From assembly GCF_000332995.1 (NCBI RefSeq), contig NZ_BANS01000021.1, forward strand, positions 85,585-149,584: 64,000 nt of DNA, in the 5' to 3' direction. Source of the DNA: Gordonia amicalis NBRC 100051 = JCM 11271 (GTDB taxonomy: Bacteria; Actinomycetota; Actinomycetes; Mycobacteriales; Mycobacteriaceae). The notes beneath the pieces are model-generated. The model was given only the letters and a program-made list of their open reading frames with translations. It was not told the origin of the DNA and did not search any database. The position numbers were made by a program, and so were the translations under genes. Positions 33,822 to 42,250 of this stretch are shown here, in pieces (the stretch's first letter is position 1; each line of letters opens with the position of its first letter).

Positions 33822-33895
33822 CCTTCGAGGCTCGCTTCGCTCGCTCCTCAGGGAGCAGTGGAGCCGCTCGCTTCGCTCGCTCCTCAGGGAGCGAC
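33822..33895. repeat. Dispersed repeat between fadA and fadB, two copies
   Basis: CGCTTCGCTCGCTCCTCAGG followed by GAGC occurs twice (about 33834 and 33869) after a CCTTCGAGGCTCG lead. The same family flanks fadB at 36112. It lies inside the likely fadAB transcript. Confidence 0.85.
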
Positions 33896-33932
33896 GACCC
33901 CTACTCCACGAGAAAGAACTCTGCGAAACACC

Positions 33933-36107
33933 ATGAGTGACAACATGATCAACTGGGAGAAAGACGCCGATGGCGTCGTCATCCTGACCATGGACGACCC
34001 CAACCAGGGCGCCAACACCATGAACGCGCTGTACCAGGAGTCGATGGCTGCGACCGTCGATCGCCTGGAGGCGGAGAAGGACGACATCACCGGTGTCATC
34101 CTGACCTCGGCGAAGAAGACCTTCTTCGCCGGCGGCGACCTCAAGGACATGACGAGCGACCGCTCGGACGTCTCCAAGGCCGAGATCGCCACCCAGATCA
34201 CCGAGACCACCAACGGCATGAAGAAGGTGCTGCGTCGTCTCGAGACCCTGGGCAAGCCCGTCGTCGCGGCCATCAACGGAGCCGCACTCGGCGGTGGCCT
34301 GGAGATCGCGCTGCACACCCACTACCGCGTCGCTGCGGACGTCAAGGGTGTCCAGATCGGTCTGCCCGAGGTCACCCTCGGCCTGCTCCCCGGTGGTGGC
34401 GGCGTCGTCCGCACCGTCCGCCTGCTCGGTATCCAGAACGCCCTCATGGGTGTCCTGCTCCAGGGCCAGCGCTTCAACGCGACCAAGGCCAAGGAGACCG
34501 GTCTGGTCGACGAGGTCGTCGGCTCCATCGAGGAACTGATCCCCGCCGCCAAGGCATGGATCAAGGAAAACCCCGAGGCTCAGCAGCCGTTCGACGTCAA
34601 GGGCTACAAGATCCCGGGTGGTGCTCCCACCAACCCGGCTTTCGCCGCGAACCTCCCGGCGCTGCCGGCCCTGCTCCGCAAGCAGCTCAAGGGCGCGAAC
34701 ATGCCGGCGCCGCCGGCCATCCTGGCCGCAGCGGTCGAGGGTGCCTACGTCGACGTCGACACCGCCGACATCATCGAGACCCGATACTTCGTCTCGCTGG
34801 TCACCGGCCAGGTCGCACAGAACATGATCAAGGCGTTCTTCTTCGACCTGCAGCACATCAACGGTGGCGGCTCGCGTCCCGAGGGCTACGAGAAGTTCAC
34901 CGCCAAGAAGGTCGGCGTCATCGGCGCCGGAATGATGGGTGCCGCAATCGCTTACGTGTCGGCCAAGGCCGGCATGGAGGTCGTCCTCAAGGACATCGAC
35001 CTCGAAGCTGCCAAGCGCGGTAAGGGTTACTCGGAGAAGCTCGAGGCGAAGGCCGTCGCCAAGGGCAAGACCACGCAGGAGAAGAGCGACGCTCTGCTCG
35101 CCCGCATCCACCCGACCGTCGACGCCGCCGACTTCAAGGGCGTGGACCTCGTCATCGAGGCCGCCTTCGAGTCGGTCGAGGTGAAGCACAAGGTGTTCCA
35201 GGAGATCGAGGACATCGTCGAGCCCGACGCCGTCCTGGGTTCCAACACCTCGACCCTGCCGATCACCATCCTCGCCGAGGGTGTGAAGCGTTCCGAGGAC
35301 TTCATCGGAATCCACTTCTTCTCGCCGGTCGACAAGATGCCGCTGGTCGAGATCATCAAGGGTGAGAAGACCTCGGATGCGGTGCTGGCCAAGGTCATCG
35401 ACTACACGCTGCAGATCCGCAAGACCCCGATCGTGGTGAACGACAGCCGTGGCTTCTTCACCAGCCGCGTCATCGGCACCTTCGTCAACGAGGCCATCGC
35501 GGCCGTCGGCGAAGGCATCGAGCCGGCGTTCATCGAGCATGCGGGCACCCAGGCCGGTTACCCGGCCGCGCCGCTGCAGCTCATGGACGAGCTGACCCTG
35601 ACCCTGCCGCAGAAGATCCGCAAGGAGACCGAGGCAGCGCTCAAGGCCGAGGGCAAGGAAGTTCCGCAGCACGGCTCGAACGCCGTCGTCGACTGGATGG
35701 TCGAGAACGGCCGCACCGCCAAGAAGGACGGCAAGGGCTTCTACGACTACGACGAGAACGGCAAGCGCACCCAGCTCTGGCCGGGTCTGCGTGACCACTT
35801 CAAGTCGGGCACCACGGAGATCCCGCTCGAGGACATGAAGGAGCGCATGCTCTTCGCCGAGGCGCTCGAGACCGTGAAGTGCTTCGACGAGGGTGTTCTC
35901 ACCTCCGTGGCGGACGCCAACATCGGCTCGATCTTCGGTATCGGCTTCCCCGCGTGGACCGGTGGTGTCATCCAGTACATCAACGGTTACGAGGGTGGCC
36001 TGCAGGGCTTCGTCGATCGTGCACGTGACCTCGCGTCGAAGTACGGCAAGCATTTCGAGCCGCCGGCCTCGCTGGTCGAGAAGGCCGCGAAGGGCGAGAA
36101 GTACTGA
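33933..36107 (+). CDS. fadB: 3-hydroxyacyl-CoA dehydrogenase/enoyl-CoA hydratase, alpha subunit
   Basis: This 724-residue bifunctional protein hydrates enoyl-CoA and oxidises the 3-hydroxyacyl-CoA. Residues 1-310 form the crotonase domain with its oxyanion-hole stretch (KTFFAGGDLKDM near 63, AALGGGLEIALHTHYRVA near 115). A Rossmann NAD motif (KVGVIGAGMMGAAIAYV) starts near 326, and the catalytic His is in GIHFFSPVDKMPLVEI near 455. The ATG at 33933 is chosen over an open extension through repeat DNA. It forms a complex with FadA. A strong terminator follows at 36174. Confidence 0.96.
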   Translation: MSDNMINWEKDADGVVILTMDDPNQGANTMNALYQESMAATVDRLEAEKDDITGVILTSAKKTFFAGGDLKDMTSDRSDVSKAEIATQITETTNGMKKVLRRLETLGKPVVAAINGAALGGGLEIALHTHYRVAADVKGVQIGLPEVTLGLLPGGGGVVRTVRLLGIQNALMGVLLQGQRFNATKAKETGLVDEVVGSIEELIPAAKAWIKENPEAQQPFDVKGYKIPGGAPTNPAFAANLPALPALLRKQLKGANMPAPPAILAAAVEGAYVDVDTADIIETRYFVSLVTGQVAQNMIKAFFFDLQHINGGGSRPEGYEKFTAKKVGVIGAGMMGAAIAYVSAKAGMEVVLKDIDLEAAKRGKGYSEKLEAKAVAKGKTTQEKSDALLARIHPTVDAADFKGVDLVIEAAFESVEVKHKVFQEIEDIVEPDAVLGSNTSTLPITILAEGVKRSEDFIGIHFFSPVDKMPLVEIIKGEKTSDAVLAKVIDYTLQIRKTPIVVNDSRGFFTSRVIGTFVNEAIAAVGEGIEPAFIEHAGTQAGYPAAPLQLMDELTLTLPQKIRKETEAALKAEGKEVPQHGSNAVVDWMVENGRTAKKDGKGFYDYDENGKRTQLWPGLRDHFKSGTTEIPLEDMKERMLFAEALETVKCFDEGVLTSVADANIGSIFGIGFPAWTGGVIQYINGYEGGLQGFVDRARDLASKYGKHFEPPASLVEKAAKGEKY

Positions 36108-36109
36108 CC

Positions 36110-36152
36110 CTTCGAGGCTCGTCGCTACCGCTCCTCGCACCTCAGGGAGCGG
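36110..36152. repeat. Dispersed repeat after fadB
   Basis: CCCTTCGAGGCTCGTCGCTA, then CCGCTCCTCGCACCTCAGGG, is a full-length copy of the family also found at 4935-4972 (inverted), in cruF (from 8453) and between fadA and fadB. Confidence 0.8.
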
Positions 36153-36173
36153 GTAGCTGATCTCTCACGCAAG

Positions 36174-36211
36174 AGCCCCGGCCGGATCCAATCCGGTCGG
36201 GGCTTTTGTTT
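36174..36211 (+). terminator. Rho-independent terminator of fadAB
   Basis: AGCCCCGGCCGGAT (36174-36187) pairs with ATCCGGTCGGGGCT (36191-36204) with one G-T wobble, followed by TTTTGTTT. This is the most canonical terminator in the window. Confidence 0.9.
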
Positions 36212-36276
36212 CGCTCACTCATTCCGTTCCCGCTCACCCTTCAACGGTGAGCGGGAACGGATCTGGTGAGCGAAAC
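36208..36276. repeat. 69-bp interrupted palindrome, left copy
   Basis: Outer arms GTTTCGCTCAC (36208-36218)/GTGAGCGAAAC (36266-36276) and inner arms CCGTTCCCGCTCACC (36224-36238)/GGTGAGCGGGAACGG (36246-36260) share the centre 36242. The right arm ends in the stop codon of the - strand gene. A matching palindrome lies upstream of that gene at 37260-37318. Confidence 0.85.
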
Positions 36277-37211
36277 TAGGCGGCAAAGAGCCCAAGCTTC
36301 GCCAGCCACGGTTGGAGGAGCGGGGCGAGCTGACGCTTCTCGAGGGTCGACCACGTCCACCGGACAACGGTGATACCCTTGGCGCGCAAGCGATCTTCAC
36401 GCAGCTTCTCGCGGACGACGACGTCCGTCGCCGATTCGTCGGCGCTGCGGAGCCGACCGTACTTGTGTAGACCGTCGAACTCGCCGACGAGCAGCTCCTC
36501 CCAGTCGAAGTCACTGCGGTAGGTGTGGCCGCCGATAACGAACTCGCGTTGCAGCGTCGGAATCGGAAGTCCCGCATCGATCATCTGCGCTCGGCCCCAG
36601 GATTCGCCGACGCTCTCGGCGGCCGCGTTCGCGAACGGTAAGGCCCGTCGTGCATTTCGTGCGCTTCGGCGTCGACGGCCCGCGAGGAGATCTGCCATCA
36701 CCGTCTGATCGGCGCCCTCGCGGAGAGCGGCGTCGAAAATGACGAGAGCCTGGTCGAAGTTGCTCATCGTCGCGACGTCGACGGCGGTGCGTTCGATGGA
36801 GGTGACACGAATAACGTCGACCTCGACCACCTCGCCGGCCTCGAGTGGCGCGGCATGCAGGTGACGGTGTGCGCGGATCGACCCGCCTGAGGTTCTGCCG
36901 GTCGTCACGTGGACAAGGCTCAGGTCCGGATGAAGCATGGGCAGTTCGTGGAGGGCGGCGGCGGAGACATGGCTGAGCGGATGGCCGTCGGCGGGGCCCG
37001 AGGTCGCGACTGCGAGCGCACGCAGACGGTGCCGTTTCTCCAGAGAGTCCGCGCCGGTCGGTACGTCGAGGGCGGGGGTCCAGACTCCCGGGATCAGGCG
37101 CACGAGCTCGCGCCGGGCGGTGGCGCCGGACAGTTGCTCGTCGGAGAATCCTGCGTTCAGTGCCGCATCCCGATGGATGAGCCCGAACCGATCGGTGGGG
37201 AAGGGTGGCAT
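36276..37211 (-). CDS. AbiEi-like/DUF559-type protein (putative wHTH plus nuclease-fold domain)
   Basis: This 311-residue protein has an N-terminal region (FGLIHRDAALNAGFSDEQLSGATARREL then GVWTP) like AbiEi-type winged-helix domains, and a C-terminal region (SDFDWEELLVGEFDGLHKYG, then EKLREDRLRAKGITVVRWTW) like the Vsr/DUF559 restriction-endonuclease fold with Asp/Glu residues in place. Such proteins are common orphan genes in actinobacteria, annotated as type IV antitoxin-like. No toxin partner is adjacent. The ATG at 37211 is taken over an extension through the palindrome. It is bracketed by two copies of one palindrome, which hints at mobility. Confidence 0.65.
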   Translation of the reverse strand: MPPFPTDRFGLIHRDAALNAGFSDEQLSGATARRELVRLIPGVWTPALDVPTGADSLEKRHRLRALAVATSGPADGHPLSHVSAAALHELPMLHPDLSLVHVTTGRTSGGSIRAHRHLHAAPLEAGEVVEVDVIRVTSIERTAVDVATMSNFDQALVIFDAALREGADQTVMADLLAGRRRRSARNARRALPFANAAAESVGESWGRAQMIDAGLPIPTLQREFVIGGHTYRSDFDWEELLVGEFDGLHKYGRLRSADESATDVVVREKLREDRLRAKGITVVRWTWSTLEKRQLAPLLQPWLAKLGLFAA

Positions 37212-37259
37212 GAGAAATACGACGCAGCGCGCAAGGGTTGGGTTCCCTGCCGAAGGAGC

Positions 37260-37318
37260 GCTCACATGATCCGTTCCCGCCCACCGGTCACGGGTGAGCG
37301 GGAACGGATCTCGTGAGC
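37260..37318. repeat. 59-bp interrupted palindrome, right copy
   Basis: GCTCAC (37260-37265)/GTGAGC (37313-37318) and GATCCGTTCCCGC (37268-37280)/GCGGGAACGGATC (37298-37310) share the centre 37289. The right half GGTGAGCGGGAACGGATCT is shared with the copy at 36246-36264, and both are followed by GTGAGCGAAA. Confidence 0.85.
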
Positions 37319-37375
37319 GAAAGTCAGTCTTCCCGCTAGTCGGGTCTGCCAAGCGGGAGGGGAACAGTCCCGCGG

Positions 37376-38233
37376 TCAGCGGGTCAGGAAGGAGGTGACC
37401 GTCGCCTCGAAGGCCTCATTGGCCTCGATCATCACCCAGTGGCCGCACTTCGGGAAGATGTGCAGTTCTGCGTCGGGGATGAGCCGCATGGGGACCATCG
37501 CCATGTCGGGCGGGCTGACGCGGTCGTCGCGGCCCCAGGTCAGCAGGGTCGGGCAGGCGACCTTGTGCATCGACGCCCAGTATGGTGGCGTGTCGGAGGC
37601 GGCCATGAACTGCTGCTGCATCTCGAAAGCCGCAGAGCCATACATCATCTGGGCGGTCTTCTGCGCGTCTGGATTGATGGCGGCTTCCCAGCGTTCCTCG
37701 ATGAGTTCCTCGGTGACCAGGGAACGGTCGTAGACCATCGAGTTCAGCCAGCGGACGAGCTTGTCCTTGTCGGGGGCATCGGTGAACTCCTGGAGGAGCC
37801 GCAGGCCCTCGCTGGGGCTCGGGCTGAACACATTCGGGCCGACGCCGCCGATGGTGACGAGCTTCTCCACGCGGTCGGGCTTCTTGATCGCCAGGTTGAC
37901 GCCGACGACCCCTCCCATGGAGTTGCCGATCATGGGGGCCTTGTCGATGCCGAGCGCATCCATGAACCGGATGACCGATCCGCCGGCGGTGAGGACCGGG
38001 TGGCCCTCGACCGCGTCACTGACCCCGAACCCGGGGAACTCGATGACGTAACAGTGGTGCGTCTGCGCGAAATGGCCGAGGTTTCCGCGGTAGTTGCGCC
38101 AACCGGTGACGCCGGGGCCGGAGCCGTGCAGCAGGATCAGCGGGGGTGCGTCGGCGTCACCCGCCTCGTGGTAGCGCAGGGTGCCCTGGTCGGTCGTCAG
38201 TTCCCGTTTGGTCGCATCGAAGGAGACATCCAC
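37376..38233 (-). CDS. Alpha/beta hydrolase, HsaD/MhpC-like (meta-cleavage product hydrolase type)
   Basis: This 285-residue hydrolase has the oxyanion turn LHGSGPGVTGWRNYR near residue 35, nucleophile elbow GNSMGG near 104, the acid region TWGRDDRVSP near 233 and the catalytic His in PKCGHWVMIE near 263. The HGSGPG pattern is typical of C-C bond hydrolases that cleave ring meta-cleavage products, such as HsaD of cholesterol degradation. A KstR-type operator 9-26 bp upstream of the GTG start supports a steroid-catabolism role. No other steroid ring genes are next to it, so the substrate is not certain. Confidence 0.85.
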   Translation of the reverse strand: MDVSFDATKRELTTDQGTLRYHEAGDADAPPLILLHGSGPGVTGWRNYRGNLGHFAQTHHCYVIEFPGFGVSDAVEGHPVLTAGGSVIRFMDALGIDKAPMIGNSMGGVVGVNLAIKKPDRVEKLVTIGGVGPNVFSPSPSEGLRLLQEFTDAPDKDKLVRWLNSMVYDRSLVTEELIEERWEAAINPDAQKTAQMMYGSAAFEMQQQFMAASDTPPYWASMHKVACPTLLTWGRDDRVSPPDMAMVPMRLIPDAELHIFPKCGHWVMIEANEAFEATVTSFLTR

Positions 38234-38241
38234 GCGACAAG

Positions 38242-38259
38242 ATTAGAACGTGTTCTAAT
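38242..38259. promoter_or_regulatory. KstR-type operator
   Basis: ATTAGAACGTGTTCTAAT is a perfect 18-bp palindrome whose core TAGAACGTGTTCTA fits the known KstR motif TNNAACNNGTTNNA. It is centred 17 bp upstream of the hydrolase start, where a repressor would block the promoter. Confidence 0.85.
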
Positions 38260-38265
38260 CCCTTG

Positions 38266-38586
38266 TCACGGGTGTGCGTGATCATGTCCGTGAGCTGGGG
38301 ATATGTGACCGACTCCGATGATGTCGTGGAGGATGCGATGGACGATCGCGTCGCCGACGACCTCGTAGTGCACCATCCGGCCCATCTTCTCCGACCGCAC
38401 CCAGCCCTGGTCGCGGAGGGCGCGGATCGACTGCGAGGCAGCATTCTCGGTGATCCCGATGGCGGCGGCGAGTTCGGCGACCGTCGAGCCCGGGTGGGCA
38501 TGCATCTCGGCGACGAGGCGAAGCCGCGTCGGGTCGCTGAGCAGGGTGAAGCGCGCCGCCCACGAGTCCGCGTCGAAATCGCTCAC
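38266..38586 (-). CDS. ArsR/SmtB family metal-responsive repressor with His-rich tail
   Basis: This 106-residue winged-helix protein has LLSDPTRLRLVAEMHAHPGSTVAELA and the recognition helix ITENAASQSIRALRDQGWV, typical of ArsR. The C-terminus GHISPAHGHDHAHP carries several His residues, like the nickel/cobalt sensor NmtR. GTG 38586 has a GGAGG site 6 nt upstream; a longer frame upstream is antisense to nikA. It is divergent from a nickel/peptide-type ABC transporter, so nickel-dependent repression of uptake is likely. Its stop lies 32 bp before the hydrolase start. Confidence 0.85.
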   Translation of the reverse strand: MSDFDADSWAARFTLLSDPTRLRLVAEMHAHPGSTVAELAAAIGITENAASQSIRALRDQGWVRSEKMGRMVHYEVVGDAIVHRILHDIIGVGHISPAHGHDHAHP

Positions 38587-38679
38587 CGGTACCTCCTCTG
38601 CTCGTCCCACCCCCTCGATATACACCACCGGCGGCAATCGTCGGGTCGAGTGGCGACCGATGTATGTCTGGGAGAACAT

Positions 38680-40314
38680 ATGTCTGTGACGACACGTGTA
38701 GGCCGCCCGCCCCTCGGACGCCGCGGACGGCCGGTGATCGTCTCGGTTGCAACGATGCTGCTCGCGGGGACAGTCCTCGGGGCATGTGCCGGCAGTGAGG
38801 ACACGGCGACGTCGGATCAGATCGTGCTCGCCGAGAGCCAGGATCTCGACCGCTTCAATCCGATCCTCGGCTACGGACAGTTGGGTGTCTCGCCGATCTA
38901 CGACGGATTGCTGGCTCCCGCTGCCGACGGTGACGACCGTGTGCCCGACCTCATTCCTGCGCTCGCCGCGTCGGCGCCCGAACGGATCGCACCACGCACG
39001 TGGCGGGTGCCGCTGAAGGGCGGTGTCACCTTTTCGGACGGCAGTGCCTTCGACTCCGCCGATGTGGTGGCGACCTATCGCGCCGTCGTCGACCCGAAGG
39101 TCGCCTCGGGCATCTCCACCGACTTCACCCCGATCGTGACCGTCGATGCCGATGGGCCGCAGGCGATCAGGCTGACCACGAACACGGACGCGGACCCGTC
39201 GCCGTATCTGCTCCTCGGCATCGTTCCGTCGGAAAGGGTGGAGGCCGCCCCCGCTGCGCAGTGGGCGATCAACACCGAACCTGTCGGGACCGGCCCGTAT
39301 CGTCTCGAATCCCTCGACCCCGACCAGGCGGTCCTCGTCGCCCGCGACGACCGCGCCGGTGATGTGCCGTCGGTGCGCAGGATCGTCTACACCCATGTGC
39401 CCGACGACAATTCCCGGGCGCAGCTCCTGCAGACCGGCGAGGTCGACGGGGCGAGCCTTCCGCCGCGTCTGGCCGACGGATTCGCCGAACGCTCCGGGGT
39501 CGACGTCGCCGTGGTGGCTTCGGCGGACTGGCGGGGAGTGTCGCTGCCGGCCGAGAACGCCTTCACCGCAGACCCTTCGGCGCGGCTGGCGATGAACATC
39601 GGCGTGGACCGGTCGGCGCTCGTCGAGGACGTGCTGATGGGCAAGGGCGAGCCGGCCAGCACTCCGATCGCGGAGGTCTACGGAAGCTCCTACGACGCCG
39701 CCGCCCAGTTCGCCTACGACCGTGCCCAGGCCTCGTCGATCCTCGACGACGCGGGCTGGCGCACCGGTCCCGACGGCGTGCGTGTGCGGGACGGGGTTCG
39801 TGCGAGCTTCCCGTTGCTGTACAACGCCGAGGACACCCTGCGTCGCGATCTGGCCGTGGCATTTGCGGCGTCGATGAAGAAGATCGGCGTCGAAGTGTTG
39901 ACGCGAGGCACCAGCTGGGACGAGATCGACACCAAGATGGGCTCGGCTGCCGCTTTTCTCGGCGGCGGTGCCACCCCGTACAGCATCGATTCCCAGGTCT
40001 ACGACGCGCTGCACACCCGCGTGCCGGATTCGTCACCCTACTCGAACCCGGGCAACTTCACGGCTCCCGGTCTCGACGAATTGCTCAACACCGCAAGAGA
40101 ATCGGCGTCGGGGCCGGAGAACGACCAGCGGTACCGCCGCATCCAGCAGGTCTATGCGCGCCAACCGTCGCAGGTCTTCCTCGCCTTCGTCCATCACACC
40201 TACGTCGCGCGGAGCGCCGGGTGGTCGCACGATGCGCCCATCCTCGAACCCCACTCGCACGGCGTCACATGGGGACCGTGGTGGAATCTGCCGTCCTGGT
40301 CACCGGCCTCGTGA
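38680..40314 (+). CDS. nikA: Nickel/peptide ABC transporter substrate-binding lipoprotein
   Basis: This 544-residue protein has a lipoprotein signal ending LLAGTVLGACAG (Cys near residue 36) and the family 5 solute-binding fold (LIPALAASAPERIAPRTWRV, then GVTFSDGSAFDSADVVATYR). Family members bind peptides, or nickel chelates in NikA. The divergent His-tailed ArsR regulator favours nickel. GGGAG precedes the ATG. It overlaps nikB by 4 bp (GTGA). Confidence 0.85.
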   Translation: MSVTTRVGRPPLGRRGRPVIVSVATMLLAGTVLGACAGSEDTATSDQIVLAESQDLDRFNPILGYGQLGVSPIYDGLLAPAADGDDRVPDLIPALAASAPERIAPRTWRVPLKGGVTFSDGSAFDSADVVATYRAVVDPKVASGISTDFTPIVTVDADGPQAIRLTTNTDADPSPYLLLGIVPSERVEAAPAAQWAINTEPVGTGPYRLESLDPDQAVLVARDDRAGDVPSVRRIVYTHVPDDNSRAQLLQTGEVDGASLPPRLADGFAERSGVDVAVVASADWRGVSLPAENAFTADPSARLAMNIGVDRSALVEDVLMGKGEPASTPIAEVYGSSYDAAAQFAYDRAQASSILDDAGWRTGPDGVRVRDGVRASFPLLYNAEDTLRRDLAVAFAASMKKIGVEVLTRGTSWDEIDTKMGSAAAFLGGGATPYSIDSQVYDALHTRVPDSSPYSNPGNFTAPGLDELLNTARESASGPENDQRYRRIQQVYARQPSQVFLAFVHHTYVARSAGWSHDAPILEPHSHGVTWGPWWNLPSWSPAS

Positions 40315-41387
40315 CCACGCGGATCCGGCCGGACGCCGGGCGGTCCGCAGCCGTGGTGGACCTCGCCGCGGAAAACGCCACCGGGACAGGCGAACAAGCG
40401 CGACGCCGTTCGCGCACCGGGCCCGCGATGCGACTGCTCGGCCGTCGCTTCCTGGTCATGGTCCCGACTGTGCTCTTCGTGTCGCTGGCGGTGTTCGCGG
40501 TTGCCGCGGCCTCGCCGTTCGATCCGCTCACCGCTCACCTCGGTGACAACCACCAGTCGGCGACCCAGGCACAGCGGGACGCCGTCACACAGGCCTACGG
40601 ACTCGACGACCACTGGTTCGAGGCCTGGTGGAAGTGGTGGGCGGCCGTGCTCCAGGGGAACCTCGGGTGGTCGTCGACCATGCGTCAACCGGTGGCGGAC
40701 GTGATCTCCGATCGTGTGCCGTTCACCCTCGGGATGTCGTTGTCGGCGTTGATCTCTGCGGCCACCGTCGCGATCGTCCTCGGCGCGGTCATCGGCATGC
40801 GGCGCGGTGGGCTCCTCGATCGCGTGTGCACGGCGCTGGCCGCAATGCTCGCCGCGACTCCGCCGTTCGTGGTCTCGCTCGTGCTGGTCAGTGCATTCGC
40901 GGTGGGGCTCGGGTGGTTTCCGTCCTCGGGTGCCCGCCGTCCGGGCGATGACCACTCGCTCGACGGTCTGCTGACGCACGCGGCGCTGCCGTATCTGGCC
41001 CTGACGATCTCGATGATCCCGTGGTTGCTGCTGACGATGCGTTCGGCGGTCGTGGATGCGTCGGCCTCCGATGCGGTTCGGGGCGCGCGGGCCCGCGGGG
41101 TGGGCGGATGGACGCTGTTGCGCGGGCACATCGTGCCGGTGTCGGTGCTGCCGACCCTGGCACTGCTCGGGACCAGACTGCCCGAACTCATCGCCGGTGC
41201 CGCGATCGTCGAAACCGTCTTCGGCGGGCCGGGTCTCGCCGAGGCTCTCGTCGATTCGGCGGTGGCACTCGACTTCGCACTCCTCGCGCCGCTGGCCGTC
41301 GGATCGGCTGTGCTCGTGCTCGTCGGATCGGCGCTCTCGGATGCGGCCGCCATCTGGATCGATCCGCGGATCGGGCTGCGCGCATGA
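40311..41387 (+). CDS. nikB: Nickel/peptide ABC transporter permease, NikB type
   Basis: This 358-residue protein has a polar leader of about 42 residues and then six predicted membrane segments; the permease coupling region is SDAVRGARARGVGGWTLLRGHIVP near residue 255. GTG 40311 overlaps the nikA stop. Length and order match the first permease of oligopeptide/nickel (DppB/NikB) systems. The leader is longer than usual for the family, and an internal ATG at 40429 is a possible alternative start. Confidence 0.86.
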   Translation: MTTRIRPDAGRSAAVVDLAAENATGTGEQARRRSRTGPAMRLLGRRFLVMVPTVLFVSLAVFAVAAASPFDPLTAHLGDNHQSATQAQRDAVTQAYGLDDHWFEAWWKWWAAVLQGNLGWSSTMRQPVADVISDRVPFTLGMSLSALISAATVAIVLGAVIGMRRGGLLDRVCTALAAMLAATPPFVVSLVLVSAFAVGLGWFPSSGARRPGDDHSLDGLLTHAALPYLALTISMIPWLLLTMRSAVVDASASDAVRGARARGVGGWTLLRGHIVPVSVLPTLALLGTRLPELIAGAAIVETVFGGPGLAEALVDSAVALDFALLAPLAVGSAVLVLVGSALSDAAAIWIDPRIGLRA

Positions 41388-42250
41388 CCGCGGTCGGTGC
41401 GTCGGCGTTCCGCGTCGAGAGGCGTTGGGCCGCAGCGCGTGATCGGCTCGGGTTCGGGACACCGTGGATCGTGCTCGGCGTCATCGGGATCCTCGCCGTG
41501 GGGTGGCCACTCGCCGCCGGGGATCAGACCGCCGACTTCGCCCATGCCCTGCGCGCCCCGAGCGAAGACAACCTCCTGGGCACCGACCATTCCGGATACG
41601 ACCTCGGGGCCCGCGCCGCGGAGGGCCTGCGGATCTCGTTGGTCATCGCACTCGCCTGCGCGATACTCGCCACCGTCCTCGGCGTCGTCGTCGGGATCGC
41701 GTCGGTGGCCGCCGGCGGCTGGGTGGACGCGATCGTCATGCGCGTCGTCGACGCCGTCAACGCGCTTCCACACCTGGTCGTCGGAGTGGTGATCGCCGCG
41801 ATGTGGCGGGGCGAACCGGTGGCGATCATCGCCTCGATCGCGCTGACCCACTGGCCGGCCGTGGCACGTGTGGTGCGTGCCGAGTTACTGGAGGCGACGT
41901 CGGCCGGGTGGGTGGAGACCGCGCGGCTCGCGGGCGCGTCGCGGACGTTCATCGCGACCCGTCACCTCATGCCCGCTGTCTCCGGTCAGGTACTGGTCGC
42001 GATGACGGTGCTGCTCCCGCATGCGGTGTGGCATGAGACGACCCTGTCGTTCCTCGGCGTCGGCCTCTCGCCGGACGCCGCCAGCCTGGGCACCCTCCTC
42101 GGGCAAGCCCGCGGCGACGTCCTCACCGGCGCCTGGTGGACGCTGGTGGTACCCGGCGTGGCGCTCATGGTCACCGCGGTCGCGTGTTCGGGAGCTGCCG
42201 CCTCGCTGCGTCGGGCCACGCTACCGCCGGCCGGGGAGGTGTGGCGGTGA
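41384..42250 (+). CDS. nikC: Nickel/peptide ABC transporter permease, NikC type
   Basis: This 288-residue protein carries the DppC/NikC hallmarks: LLGTDHSGYDLGARAAEGLRIS near residue 64, and the coupling loop SAGWVETARLAGASRTFIATRHLMP near 178. About six membrane segments are visible. ATG 41384 overlaps the nikB stop (ATGA) and the stop overlaps nikD (GTGA). It forms the channel with NikB. Confidence 0.88.
   Translation: MTAVGASAFRVERRWAAARDRLGFGTPWIVLGVIGILAVGWPLAAGDQTADFAHALRAPSEDNLLGTDHSGYDLGARAAEGLRISLVIALACAILATVLGVVVGIASVAAGGWVDAIVMRVVDAVNALPHLVVGVVIAAMWRGEPVAIIASIALTHWPAVARVVRAELLEATSAGWVETARLAGASRTFIATRHLMPAVSGQVLVAMTVLLPHAVWHETTLSFLGVGLSPDAASLGTLLGQARGDVLTGAWWTLVVPGVALMVTAVACSGAAASLRRATLPPAGEVWR

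Noticed and set aside
33804..36140. A 778-codon open frame on the - strand covering all of fadB.
   Set aside because: It is antisense to a conserved, motif-complete fadB gene, has no recognisable domain and is explained by high-GC codon bias.
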